Positions 1-10,245 of a stretch of 64,000 bases of DNA are shown in pieces. The translations under genes were made by a program, and so were the position numbers. This DNA comes from Ashinkailepas kermadecensis (Eukaryota; Arthropoda; Thecostraca; Neolepadidae), in NCBI GenBank assembly GCA_034440615.1, contig JAOTOM010005183.1, positions 1,368,001 through 1,432,000 on the forward strand, in the 5' to 3' direction. Numbering within the stretch: the stretch's first letter is position 1; every line of letters starts with the position of its first letter. Below the pieces are notes generated by a model, which saw only the letters and a list, made by a program, of their open reading frames with translations, was not told the origin of the DNA and did not search any database.

Positions 1-127
1 GCAGATGCTCTTTGGGGATCTGGTGCACACGCCTCGTCTGCGACATTGGGTCCTCAACAAGATCCACTTGGAGTTCCAAGAACTGATGGCGCGTACCAGT
101 GTTGGCAAGCTGTTCCATAACATTAGG
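1..127 (+). CDS. PDZD8: PDZD8 exon (first visible): N-terminal side of the SMP domain
   Basis: Open from position 2 in phase 0 (LVHTPRLRHWVLNKIHLEF, then HNIR), closed by the donor GTAAGA at 128. PDZD8 is an ER-anchored protein whose SMP domain moves lipids at ER-mitochondria and ER-endosome contacts (family knowledge). This piece reads as the amphipathic segment just before or at the start of the SMP fold. The start codon and membrane anchor lie upstream of the window, so the gene is partial here. The identification rests on the downstream exons that share its phase. Confidence 0.75.
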
Positions 128-784
128 GTAAGATACGTTGTAAATTACGATAAGGTGTGAGGTAGGCTTCGTCACCGGGCACGGATGCGCCGGGACACAT
201 TACGCGACTGGTGATGGCATGGTGCTGTGCGACTCGTGACTGGCTACGGAGTTGGTGTTGCCATCAAGTTTGGGAGGCTGTTGTGGTGTGCGGTCATGTG
301 GGAGGATGGCAAGATGTTCTGGCAATGATGGATGATTAGGGAAGACTGTGCATCCAAATTTATTTTCAGTGGTCGTCGAATGTAAGTCATGTATTTGATA
401 GCTACTTCAGAAGAAGCAAATAAAAGCGCCAAGGTGTATAATTTGTTCGTACCCTCGTAACATGATTGTGTTTCTCTGTCCAGCTCATAGCAGCTGTGTG
501 ATATTTAAGTTTAACCAGGACATGATGATGTTTAATGTTAAACCAGGAATGGAAACAAAGGGGAATTGAGATTGGATACATTTTATATATCATTGATCTT
601 TAGTTTGCAATGGATATGATCCAGCAAAAGTTCTAAGCACAATGTGTGAAAGGTGCAAAATCTTTGTGCTAAGGCGTATTTTTGCCAGTTGCGTTTTGTT
701 TGCCTTTCCACATTTCCAAATTTGAACAGTGCATGCAGGTCATCACACCTTGCGAGTTACCTGACTACTGACCTGACACGGCAG
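128..784 (+). other. PDZD8 intron, no further feature
   Basis: AT-rich intron with GT-AG borders. I see no repeats or coding potential in it. Confidence 0.6.
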
Positions 785-977
785 ATAAATGAGCTGGACC
801 TGGGCGGACAGATGCCCGTATTCAAGAGCGTCACCACACAATACGTGTCGCTTCATCCTGTCACGCAGACAATAGAGCAACTGGACCTGCGACTGGATGT
901 CGAGTACAACGGTGGGCTCAAGCTCAGTATCTTAGCCGATATTGTGCTGAACAGGAAGGGGTTCGTCTTCCTCAAGG
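785..977 (+). CDS. PDZD8: PDZD8 exon: SMP domain core
   Basis: The acceptor CGGCAG ends at 784 and the donor GTGAGT begins at 978. It enters in phase 0 and leaves with one base of a codon. It reads INELDLGGQMPVFKSVT, then QTIEQLDLRLDVEYNGGLKL and LNRKGFVFLK. The 'I.ELDLG...P.FKS' start and the alternating hydrophobic strands are typical of SMP domains, which form a lipid-binding tube. An upstream AG at 738 was considered but gives the wrong phase. Confidence 0.85.
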
Positions 978-3347
978 GTGAGTGTCACACTGCCTGCTTG
1001 CGTAATGTGTCCTCTGCCACTTTGCATGGGTATGCTGTGTGGTAGGCCGACAAGGAACTCAAAATTTACCAGGAGATATTCCTCTTGATTTGTAGTATCG
1101 TTGGATCTGTGCTGAACGATTTATAGGCGACACGCTAAGATATGGAGCGTAGGACGCATACCACACGGCGAGGGAAACATGGTTTGCCATTTCAAAAAGA
1201 TTGTTCTCGAATAATGACACGAGGTCATCTGCGCTGGAACCCATCTGGCGGAGGTTCGCACCAGGGGACACCATCGTCACTTGGCGTCCTCACCGCCGGA
1301 CACCATCCTCATTCGACGTCCTGAATCGCCCACCACAATATCCAGGTACAACGATGTCAAAACCAGCACAACAAAGCAGAAGCGCAACCGGAATGCCATT
1401 ATTAGGCCGACAGCAATCTTTAGCCAGTTTGTCACCGGGGCCACTTAACCCTGTCAGGGGGAGGGGGGCACTAAATTCCCCGTCGTGTTTTTGTATGTAG
1501 CTCCTAAATGCTTAGAGCGATTATCCTGAGACTTGGTGATTTTCCCTGATAATCGTTTTCACAGGGTACCGTTTTTAACCGCTACTCTGGTAAGAGTTGC
1601 CACATGGAGTGAGTTTCTGAGGGATGGAAGGTTTTTTCTAGCTTTGTATCCAACTGTAGACATTCAGGCATCAAGAGAAGTTAGCTTCAGTTGTCCATTT
1701 TAAGAGCATGGCTTGTTCAGTCTGTAAATTGAATTGTGAGGACCATCCCATCTGGATGTTCTTGACAGTCCCTGAAGAAGATTCTGATGATAATGGTGCT
1801 CTTCCCAACAGTTCCCATATCAGGCGTGGACTTCGGATGATACTGATATTTGATCACCATAATCGCCATCAAATTGCAGTCCATTTTCCGAGTTGCTGAT
1901 TCTGCTGTTACCAAAGTGTGCCGCTATTGTGTCATGTATCTTTATGTCTAGGTTATCTTTGTTGAGGACGACACAACCTTTCTACGTATCGGTGAAAGTA
2001 TCAAAAGTAAAAATATCGTAACATAATTTGTCTAGCTTACATGTAATGTACTCGTGTATGATTTTTTAGGCTCAAACCGTTGTGACCTGTACAGAGAGAT
2101 ATTTTCGTTGGCTATAGATTGACGTTGAGTATGAGAAAATCAGCTATGCAATACAGGAGCAGTCGGGTCAGAAAAAAATTCCCACCCCACCCTGATTCCT
2201 GTATTTGCCTGTCAAAATTTACCAAAGTTTGTCTTCTAGAAATGTTGGTCACGTCACTAGGAATCGGTTATCGTTCTCTGCGATAAAATTAGCTGGTTCG
2301 TTAACCGCTCGGCCGTACACACTACCTTTCCTGCTAGGCGGGTGTGGTAGCGCAAGTAACCGCTCGGCCGCACACACTACCTTTCCTGCTAGGCGGGTGT
2401 GGTAGGGCAAATAACCACTCGGTCGCACACGCTACCTTTCCTGCTAGGCGAGTGTGGTAGGGCAAGTAACCACTCGGCCGCACACACTACCTTTCCTACT
2501 AGGCGGGTGTGGTAGGGCACGTAACCACTCGGTCGCACACTATATTTCCTGCTAGGCGGTGTGGTAGGGCACATAACCACTCGGCCGCACACACTACCTT
2601 TCCTGCTATGATTAACCCAATGACAATTGGTGTCTCAGTTGCACCTGCGCCACTCGGGACGTCATGAAGGATCCGTATACGGGTAATGTGAACTTCCCTT
2701 AATCCCTAATAAACAAACAAACAATGCAAACCTCTAGCGATAGATAGCACAATTGCACTTTTCTTTTTGCCAGGATCTACACATGTTCGTCCCTTGCCAG
2801 TTTTCGCTGGTATAAACCATGGCTTATATCGGCTAGTCAAAGCTAATACCAAACATCTAATTATTTCAACCAGATAAAACTCATTCCACTTTTGAATTTT
2901 AGCCACTTCATCGCGAAGGAACAAAACGAAATATACAACTGAAGGATTTGCTATGCATTTTGGGATAAATTAGCTACCATATAAATGGCATTCACGAGGA
3001 ATATTTTGCCCTTTTCATTCAGAAAGATAATGAATTTGGGCACTGGACGAAGGTTATGCTCGAACACCACCTGCGATTCGTACATTCTGCCATGCACTTT
3101 CCTTATCTGTATTTTTATATCATATCAGCACATTGTGTAGGTGCCTATCAATACAGATGCACCCAATTGGAATTGAATGGATGGGTATGTAATATCGGTA
3201 GGTGTGCAGGTCCATCGCTAAATCAATATAATACTTATACTTAAAGCTTATAATACTTAAAGCTGATTGGACAAGAGTGAAGGTGGCTATTGTCATTATG
3301 GTCTCCTTGTGGTGTGATTTTTTTGCAAATTTCGGTCCATTCCACAG
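978..3347 (+). other. PDZD8 intron with one minisatellite
   Basis: Mostly AT-rich unique sequence. A 55 bp minisatellite lies at 2299-2608 and a short (AAAC)n-like tract, a possible SINE tail, near 2705-2725. No coding signal seen. Confidence 0.6.
2299..2608 (+). repeat. 55 bp minisatellite, about 5.6 copies
   Basis: Unit contains CTCGGCCGCACACACTACC followed by TTTCCTGCTAGGCGGGTGTG. The TAGGCG motif recurs at 2335, 2390 and 2445, an exact 55 bp spacing; later copies carry small deletions. It lies in a PDZD8 intron. Confidence 0.92.
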
Positions 3348-3505
3348 TTAACCGACTTTCGGGCCAGGTTCTATTGCGCTTCACCCGACGGCCCTTCTCA
3401 CACTGGGCATACAGCTTCATCGGCGACCCTACGATCGAGTTGGAGGCAGAGTCGCAGTTCCAGGGTCGGCCTCTGCCGCGTGTTACCGCCGTTATCGTGC
3501 GACAG
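3348..3505 (+). CDS. PDZD8: PDZD8 exon: C-terminal half of the SMP domain
   Basis: The acceptor TCCACAG ends at 3347 and the donor GTGGGT starts at 3506. The first two bases complete the codon begun in the previous exon. Translation includes GQVLLRFTRRPFSHWAYSF and DPTIELEAESQFQGRPLPRV. The pattern 'LRFTR.P..HW.FSF..DP....E..SQF.GRP.P..T..I..Q' is diagnostic of PDZD8 SMP domains. Ends in phase 0. Confidence 0.92.
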
Positions 3506-4976
3506 GTGGGTCGGCATCCATAGCAGCCACGGCACGGGCTCTAGATGGCACATACACTCTCCTCTCTGCGCTGTACATGGGTTCCTGAGTGTCCTGATTT
3601 GTACTGTCGGTGACTAGGTTTGTGTGTATTTGTATGGGTCTGATCCCCACAGGGCCATTTACTAGTGCATGCTGGCAATGCATACAGCTCTGAGAGGCGT
3701 TAGAAGCTGTCACCAGGTGGTGCGTATCCAAAATATGTCTGTTAGCACAAATATTTCAAGTACAATTTGGCATCGCGGTCACATAAATAATTGTAATGCT
3801 CCCTCCAGCGCTCATATAATAAGGACGCTATCAGTCGTATTCGGCGTTCGCGGACCAAAGCATGATTGTTTTCCTACCTATATGTAACCGGGGATCATTG
3901 AAAACATAGACATAGAAAACAATAGTTGCTTGGAGGAGAACCCAATTAGCGGAATTTTATGGTTTCTGGACGTGAGCTATTGTGCTATTTGCATTAGCAA
4001 AAGCTCAAAGAGAATGACGACAAGAGGTAAGTAAATTTATAATCAACGGTACCCAGAAGCTCAGCTGAAAATTAAAACTCAATTTATCCCAATTGATGTC
4101 ATTTGTCAGCTGAACCCACACAGATTACCCGCATTGGTAATACAGACTCACATTGGTATTCTGACAGAGCTAACAATATATATTTGAGGTGCTGAGCGAT
4201 GTTATAGGCAGTTGGTCACAGCGAAGTGTTCGGGAGGGAAGCTTGCATATAGGATGCCATGTTAAAATCGTTATTTTTGGACTCTAGTGAGAATGGAAGG
4301 AAGGGGATCTCTCACATCCCAAAAGATGAAGTATTCACTTACGCCCACTAACTTATAGCTCATAGACCTTGACTCGATAGGTGGAAGGTCACCTGTATGA
4401 GGTGAGTCAGTAAAAAAGAATGTAGCATTAAATTTGTTGTGATGAGGTACCCCTGAATCGACTGTCAATCTGCATGTAATAAAGACGTTGGTCGATACGA
4501 CAAGGCCGGCGAACTTGTGCCAATTGTAAGCCCAATGAGTTACCCGTAGTAAGTTATTGACTGACATGTTGTAAGTCATCCGTTACTGAATGGATGAGAT
4601 CTGGGGCAGAGCTGTTATGTTTTAGCAGCCTTTCGTTGATAGAGCTATGGTCACGATGAAATCACCACAATCGAAGTTGCTGATTCCCAAATAACTAGCT
4701 CATTCACAAATTATTACCGGTAAAGATACAAAGACGAATAGCATCTATATATTCTGTACAATTGAATCAGTAGCATCATCGTAATTGGGAAAAACTGGCA
4801 CATATATTGAACTGGCACATGAATCTCTGCTCGGTATCGTACTGGAGCGAGATGTCGATTCCAAAGAACCTGTGTGCCGTAACGTATCACGGGTGACGTC
4901 GCTGCGCGTCACCGTGCATGGCAGCTGTGAGCATTAAGTGTCTTGCACCCTCGAGAATGCAACCTCTTGTCGGCAG
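3506..4976 (+). other. PDZD8 intron, no further feature
   Basis: AT-rich GT-AG intron without recognisable repeats or genes. Confidence 0.55.
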
Positions 4977-5190
4977 ATAAAGCGCACGCTGCGGAAGCGC
5001 CACACTCTGCCGAACTACAAGCTGCGCTACAAGCCCTTCTTCACGTCCCGGCTGCAGCAGCTGGAGCGCGATTCACAGCTGCCAGAACAGCCGGTAGCTG
5101 TGGGCCAACTGCTCGAAGTGACCGTGAAGCGGCTCTCCCGTCTGCGACCCAGTGGCGTTCTGCACCATCTTTACTGCCGCCTCGCTCTCG
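4977..5190 (+). CDS. PDZD8: PDZD8 exon: end of SMP and start of a C2-like segment
   Basis: The acceptor GTCGGCAG ends at 4976. Reads IKRTLRKRHTLPNYKLRYKP followed by GQLLEVTVKRLSRLRP. The 'KRKHTLPNYK.R.KPFF' block is strongly conserved in PDZD8. The following 'G.L.VTV..LSRL' looks like the first strand of a C2 fold. The most upstream donor (GTACGT at 5191) gives phase 1, which fits the next exon. The last ~18 bases and this donor recur in a 58 bp tandem array, so the true 3' end could be any of several donors. The one chosen is simplest and keeps phase. Confidence 0.85.
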
Positions 5191-5604
5191 GTACGTCTGC
5201 GGCGGCCCAGCTGCTCCCTTCGCGGCCCCTACTGCCGCCTCGCTCTCGGTACGTCTGCGGCGGTCCAGCTGCTCCCTTCACGGCCCCTACTGCCGCCTCG
5301 CTCTCTGTACGTCTGCGGCTGCCCAGCTGCTCCCTTCACGGCCCCTACTGCCGCCTCGCTCTCGGTACGTCTGTGGCGGCCCAGCTGCTCCCTTCACGGC
5401 CCCTACTGCCGCCTCGCTCTCGGTACGTCTGTGGCGGCCCAGCTGCTCCCTTCACGGTCCCTACTGCCGCCTCGCTCCCGGTACGTCTGCGGCTGCCCAG
5501 CTGCTCCCTTCACGGCCCCTACTGCCGCCTCGCTCCCGGTACGTCTGCGGCGGTCCAGCTGCTCCCTTCACGGCCCCTACTGCCGCCTCGCTTTCAGTAC
5601 TGTC
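5173..5604 (+). repeat. 58 bp minisatellite copying the exon 3' end and its splice donor
   Basis: The unit is TACTGCCGCCTCGCTCTCG, then GTACGTCTGCGGCGGCCCAG, then CTGCTCCCTTCACGGCCCC. GTACGT occurs at 5191, 5249, 5307, 5365, 5423, 5481 and 5539, exactly 58 bp apart; an eighth copy has GTACTG at 5597. The first copy is the end of a PDZD8 exon plus its donor. All three + frames stay open because 58 is not a multiple of three. Confidence 0.95.
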
Positions 5605-7447
5605 GGTCAGCGCCGGGTGAGCGACCGACCTACCGGAGGCACTGATGGACCAGTCATCCTCTGCCCAGTAGCCGAGGGGATGACGTACGCTGTTAATATT
5701 GATTTGTCACTTCTGTCGCACATCGTAAACCGGAACCACCCGTTTTCGCTTCGTGAATCCTCCATTGGATGGGTGTAGGAAGTGGGCAGCTAAACATGAT
5801 TCCTTCACTCTTACCGGGGTTACCTTTGGATGTGTTTCCTTTGTTCTGGAGTGGGGAACACTGAACACTGCATTGCCCCCATCAAATTTGTTCCGAGGCA
5901 AATTTTCCTCATGGTTCGGTTGGCAACCCGCCGTCCAATGCTGTTCATATGTTCATTTAGGAGCATAATTATGCAAGGCCCCAACATGACCGATGTAGTC
6001 GATGCGCCCTAAAGCCCTAATAACTGACTAACTGCAAGGCCCCAACCAAAAAGCCACGAATGCAGGGGTAGCCTGAATTATTTTATGGGGAATCGTAACA
6101 TTTAATTAAAGGAGTTAGCAATGTATTAAGTGAGCGTTTCACAAGTGACATTGAGGCCCTTTGCGAACATTTTCTCTGGGAGCTTGCAGATGAAAACTAG
6201 TCAGGGATCGCAAGTTTGCAGTTTCTCTACGAGGGACTGGAGCATTATAGAAGTACATGGACCCAATTCCCTCCTCAAGATTCTCAATATTGTTCTGCCT
6301 ACAACGAGGTCTCCAGGCTTATTGTGAGGTGTCCAATAGCGTGCCCCAAATGCCTACATGAAGCCATTTTATCATGTACAGTTTAGCTAGTGAAATGTTT
6401 CAGCCACATACTTGCCTTCTCAACGGCTTTTCCATGTCATCTTGGTTGGACATGGTCCTGAACTTGCCCCTCTTCCACGCACTTCTTGAGTTGTCCCAAA
6501 CAGTTATTCAATGAGCGTTTTCGAATATCCTCTTAACCAAGATCTGACCATTTTCCCCCCTTCTTCTTATTCTTGTCACGGTTGAGCATACACCCACGAA
6601 GGTCGCTTATTAAACTTCTACACAGCTTTGTATTACAAAGGTCTTAGATGTAGATTCAGGGAGTTTGGTACCTTGCACCTTAGCGCGAAGAAATTAATTG
6701 AGATGGCGTGGGGACTCGTGGGGCGTGGGGACTGCACCTTTTCGTCATGGAGCTTGCCTACTAGTGACTGAAGCCTTGATGGTGAGCTGATGTCAGCGGG
6801 CCAAATTTATCGAAGAACTTGGGATCACGTTAGTGTTCACAGTGTTTGTACAGTTGGGCGGCATCCGGACGTATTTTGACGTATGCTAGGCTGGCATCTG
6901 ACCTGCGCGCCAACAACACAGCGCTGGCGTGTCTATGTGGTGACGTTTTCATGGCCAGCCGTGCAGGCTGCGAAGGATGGATCTTCGGTGTTGACCGCAG
7001 TCGGTTGAGGTGCTTGTCAAATGGTGCGAGTTTCGTTCCGGTGCGTGCCAACCATCCACATCCGGAAGTCCAGAGCCGGTCGTTGTGTCAATATCGGTGG
7101 TTCTGTTGTTCGAACCTAAACATCCACATATCGTGGTTTGAAATCCATCGAAGTGAATTTTATCTCGCTCTTTGACAACATTCCTAATCAGCTGCTGCCA
7201 GTGTGGCCAGTTCCTTTGGCGTGACCTTTACGGCTGACCCATATGGGCGCCAAATGACCGTGTAGTCGGCGCGCCCTTAAGCCCAAATAATCAATCAATC
7301 ATTACGGTTGGACTTCACCATAAAACCGCATCACTCATATCGCTACCATTGTTGGCAGTTTTTACCATCGCCTGTCCTTACTGTTTTTACTGTTACTGTT
7401 TTTACTGTTCTTGCTGTTCTTACTGTTACTGCTATTACGTCACGCGG
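5605..7447 (+). other. PDZD8 intron with two SINE-tail-like segments
   Basis: Two related segments, 5986-6034 and 7253-7304, share 'GACCG.TGTAGTCG..GCGCCCT' and 'AGCCC.AATAA' ending in short CTAA or CAAT repeats, as a SINE 3' tail would. Related pieces occur at 13905-13937 and, inverted, near 15668-15690. The rest of this stretch shows nothing I can name. Confidence 0.45.
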
Positions 7448-7763
7448 TATGCCGCGTGACGCGTCGTTGTGTGATGGTGTGACGCGTGACGCGTCGTTGT
7501 GCGGTGGTGTGACGCGTGACGCGCCGTTATGCGGTGGTGTGACGCGTGACTCGTTGTGCGGTGGTGTGACGCGTGACGCGTCGTTGTGCGGTGGTGTGAC
7601 GCGTGACGCGTCGTTGTGCGGTGGTGTGACGCGTGACGCGCCGTTATGCGGTGGTGTGACGCGTGACTCGTCGTTGTGCGGTGGTGTGACGCGTGACGCG
7701 CCGTTGTGCGGTGGTGTGACGCGTGACGCGTCGTTGTGCGGTGGTGTGACGCATGACGCAGCA
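7448..7763 (+). repeat. 30 bp CpG-rich minisatellite
   Basis: About 10-11 copies of GTGACGCGTCGTTGTGCGGT plus GGTGTGACGC. Spacing is 30 bp, with one copy 3 bp shorter. Because 30 is a multiple of three, a spurious 10-residue peptide repeat (GVTRDASLCG) appears in one frame. A further single copy lies at 8221-8258, just before the next PDZD8 exon. Confidence 0.93.
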
Positions 7764-8220
7764 ATAAATTATTCAAGAAATAGGGTGGAATATACCACTT
7801 ACTGAACACTGAATCGACATCCTTCCCAAAAAAGTATCGACATCATGCTTCTTGGTGCGTGCTTGTGAACTCTTCATGCCTCGTTTCTAACAGTATATCG
7901 TTTAGAAGTATCATATTTATGCTCACCATAACGGATCCGGGATCGTGATAATTACGAACATCCCTTAGTGCAATTCCAGGTATAGGGATTGCCCGTGCTG
8001 TGCTATGCTATACAATGCCAGTTTATGGCATTCGTATTTGTATCGTTATCGTTGATATCGGTATCCTCAGATTAGGTACCTCCCAAAACACGTAAAATGG
8101 GTAGTTATGTTAATGCAATTGTCTCAAAACTGGGTCTTAAGGACCGAAGTATTTTACACAACATTATTTCCATGGCGTTTCGGCATCTCACACCTAGCGA
8201 TAATTCAATACTGTAACAGT
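7764..8220 (+). other. PDZD8 intron spacer, no feature
   Basis: Unique AT-rich sequence between the 30 bp array and its isolated copy. No gene or repeat seen. Confidence 0.5.
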
Positions 8221-8258
8221 GGCGTGACGCGCCGTTGTGCGGTGGTGCGACGCGTGAC
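8221..8258 (+). repeat. Isolated copy of the 30 bp minisatellite next to a splice acceptor
   Basis: GCGTGACGCGCCGTTGTGCG and the following GTGGTGCGACGCGTGACG match the array 460 bp upstream. It ends about 30 bases before the PDZD8 exon at 8289. Confidence 0.85.
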
Positions 8259-8288
8259 GTACTTCGGCCTGACTGTGTGGCCGGACAG

Positions 8289-8477
8289 GCGCTGACCCGC
8301 TGCTGCCTGACACATCGCACGTGAGCTGGAGCCTGCACGATGTGGCCGTGCCGGCGCACCCGGGCCAGGCGGTCGGCCTCTTGCTGCGTGACACCTTCGT
8401 CATGGAGAAGCAGCGCAACTGCATCACCATCTTCATCGTGGTTCACAACGCACCCGCCTACAAGGCCGGCCTCAAAG
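8289..8477 (+). CDS. PDZD8: PDZD8 exon: first half of the PDZ domain
   Basis: The acceptor GGACAG ends at 8288 and the donor GTGACG starts at 8478. Enters and leaves in phase 1. Contains GQAVGLLLRDTFVMEKQ (carboxylate-binding loop region, 'VGLLL') and CITIFIVVHNAPAYKAGLK, the 'V..V...SPA..AGL' element that precedes the GD turn of PDZ domains. PDZ domains bind C-terminal peptides; in PDZD8 the domain takes part in targeting at contact sites (family knowledge). Confidence 0.88.
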
Positions 8478-9095
8478 GTGACGTCGGTTGGGTCGAGTCC
8501 GGGCGATGTGCCGCAGCGTGCCGTGCTGGGGGCAGACCAGCGAGCTGGCGGCTATGGGGCGTCACTGACGCAACAGCTGTTGTGGGTCCTACTGCACCGA
8601 AATGATGCCTTCGTGGCGCCGCTGATCGATCTGGTGCTGGTTGTGACGTTTGTGTCCAGGTTGTGGTGTTCCGCTGCCTTTTTATTTCTTCCTGGTGTTA
8701 TTTTTGGTTGTCAATCATATATGGTGATGGTACGACTGGCTCGGTGTACCTGCGTATTCATTTTCTGCCTTGGTGAAGTCCGCATTGTGTGCAGTTTTGA
8801 CCTTCGTGTGCGGTGAGCCACATTCCTCGCATAACACTGTCCCCGCTTGGCAGTTCCGTCCTCCTCTACCTCCCTCTCCCGCCATCCTCGGCAGTTACCT
8901 CAACGTCCCTCGCATATATATATAATATGCATCTTACTTCCCGACACTCAGCACTAGCTGGTTGAGATTCCTGCTAGTTCCATCTCTGACCTGTATCTCC
9001 CCTGGCGATCCTACCACTGATCCGTACCTGCCTGCCAATCCAACCACTGATGTGTACTGCCCTGGCGGCCCCATCACTGACTACCTCCTCTGACT
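8478..9095 (+). other. PDZD8 intron, no feature before the minisatellite
   Basis: Pyrimidine-rich stretches and a short (TA)n near 8916-8930. No coding signal. Confidence 0.5.
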
Positions 9096-9494
9096 GTCCA
9101 ACTGCTGACCTGTACCTGCCGCCAGTACAGCCATTGACCTGTACCTGCCGCCAGTACAGCCACTGACCTGTACCTGTTGCCAGTACAGCCACTGACCTGT
9201 ACCTGCCGCCAGTCCAGCCACTGACCTGTACCTGCCGCCAGTACAGCCACTGACCTGTACCTGCCGCCAGTACAGCCACTGACCTGCACCTGCCTCCAGT
9301 ACAGCCACTGACCTGTACCTGCCGCCAGTACAGCCACTGACCTGTACCTGCCGCCAGTACAGCCACTTACCTGTACCTGCCGCCAGTCTCGCCACTGACC
9401 TGTACCTGCCGCCAGTACAGCCACTGGCCTGTACCTGCTGCCAGTACAGCCACTGACCTGTACCTGCCGCCAGTACAGCCACTGACCTTTACCT
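9096..9494 (+). repeat. 29 bp minisatellite, about 13 copies
   Basis: Unit is CAGTACAGCCACTGACCTGT plus ACCTGCCGC; copies at 9123 and 9152 show the 29 bp spacing. The minus strand is open in all three frames as a consequence. The intron end just downstream (CCAGTACAG at 9518-9525) carries the same CAGTACAG motif. Confidence 0.93.
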
Positions 9495-9560
9495 GTCCCG
9501 GCTGTCTCATTGATAACCAGTACAGGTGGACTGTTCCACTGACGCTGTGCGGGCTTCTAG

Positions 9561-9697
9561 CCGGCGACATTGTCGACTCGGTGGATGGTGTGGAGGTGCG
9601 GGATCTGGGCACGGCCAACCGACTGCTCCGCCAACCCGACAATCACATCTGCGTCACCGTCCTGCGCATGCAGGAGAACAAGGAGAAGCAGAGCGCT
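9561..9697 (+). CDS. PDZD8: PDZD8 exon: second half of the PDZ domain
   Basis: The acceptor GGGCTTCTAG ends at 9560 and the donor GTACGT starts at 9698. Joined to the previous exon it continues as A-GDIVDSVDGVEVRDLGTAN, then RQPDNHICVTVLRMQENKEK, completing the canonical PDZ 'AGL..GD.I..V.G..V' and final strand. A nearer acceptor at 9525 puts a stop in frame and was rejected. The exon lies 35 bases after the last copy of a 29 bp minisatellite. Confidence 0.88.
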
Positions 9698-10076
9698 GTA
9701 CGTGTCGCGAGTCGGTGTGGACAGCCGAGCGCGTCAGGTGGTGAGGTGGCAGTACTTGTACTGCCGGAGCGTTCCAGGTGCTGCCAATCGGTCAGACCAG
9801 CTGGCAGGGCGAGTTAATTGGGTGAAGGGGTCGGTGGGTCTGCTCGAGGTGGATGCGTGGCAGCGCCATGTTAGTTAACTGGCCATGCAATGTTCCTCTC
9901 ATCTCCTGTGCCTGCTCTTCCTGTGTGACAACGCGACCCGACCTGTCGCCAGGTTCTGTTGGCGTAACATACCTGTACAGTCGGCCCGTCCGTAGCACAA
10001 AGCACTACTACCTGACCTCTTACCCAGCGTTCGCCGCTCTGTGCGGCGCTCCCCTCATTGTCCCGTCCGGTTGCAG

Positions 10077-10245
10077 AAGCGCTCGTCGACGTCAGCGTCG
10101 TCACTGGCCGGCCGTGCGACGGCGGCGGCGGCGCCCTACCCGGAGGCGCGGCCACACAGCTCGGCCAGCGAGAGCATGCTGCTGGAGGAGTCGCCGGTGC
10201 GGCGGCGGCGCGGCACCAGGAGCGTCAGCGTGGCGCTGCCCACAG
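10077..10245 (+). CDS. PDZD8: PDZD8 exon: Ser/Arg/Ala-rich linker
   Basis: The acceptor GGTTGCAG ends at 10076 and the donor GTACGG starts at 10246. Phase 0 in, phase 1 out. Encodes KRSSTSASSLAGRATAAAAP and later SASESMLLEESPVRRRRGTR. No fold is recognisable. It is likely a disordered linker between the PDZ and second C2-like regions with possible basophilic phosphorylation sites (inference). Other frames here are also open because of high GC; phase agreement with both neighbours decided this one. Confidence 0.75.

Noticed and set aside
739..784. Earlier acceptor (AG at 738) for the second PDZD8 exon
   Set aside because: It would put the exon out of phase with the preceding exon.
7308..7809. 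165-codon and 124-codon frames with 10-residue repeats
   Set aside because: Produced by the 30 bp minisatellite; open on both strands.
9526..9560. Earlier acceptor (AG at 9525) for the second PDZ exon
   Set aside because: It introduces a stop in the required phase and inserts residues between AGLK and GD of the PDZ fold.
8974..9642. Four overlapping minus-strand frames with Trp/Gly-rich repeats
   Set aside because: 29 bp minisatellite open in all frames.
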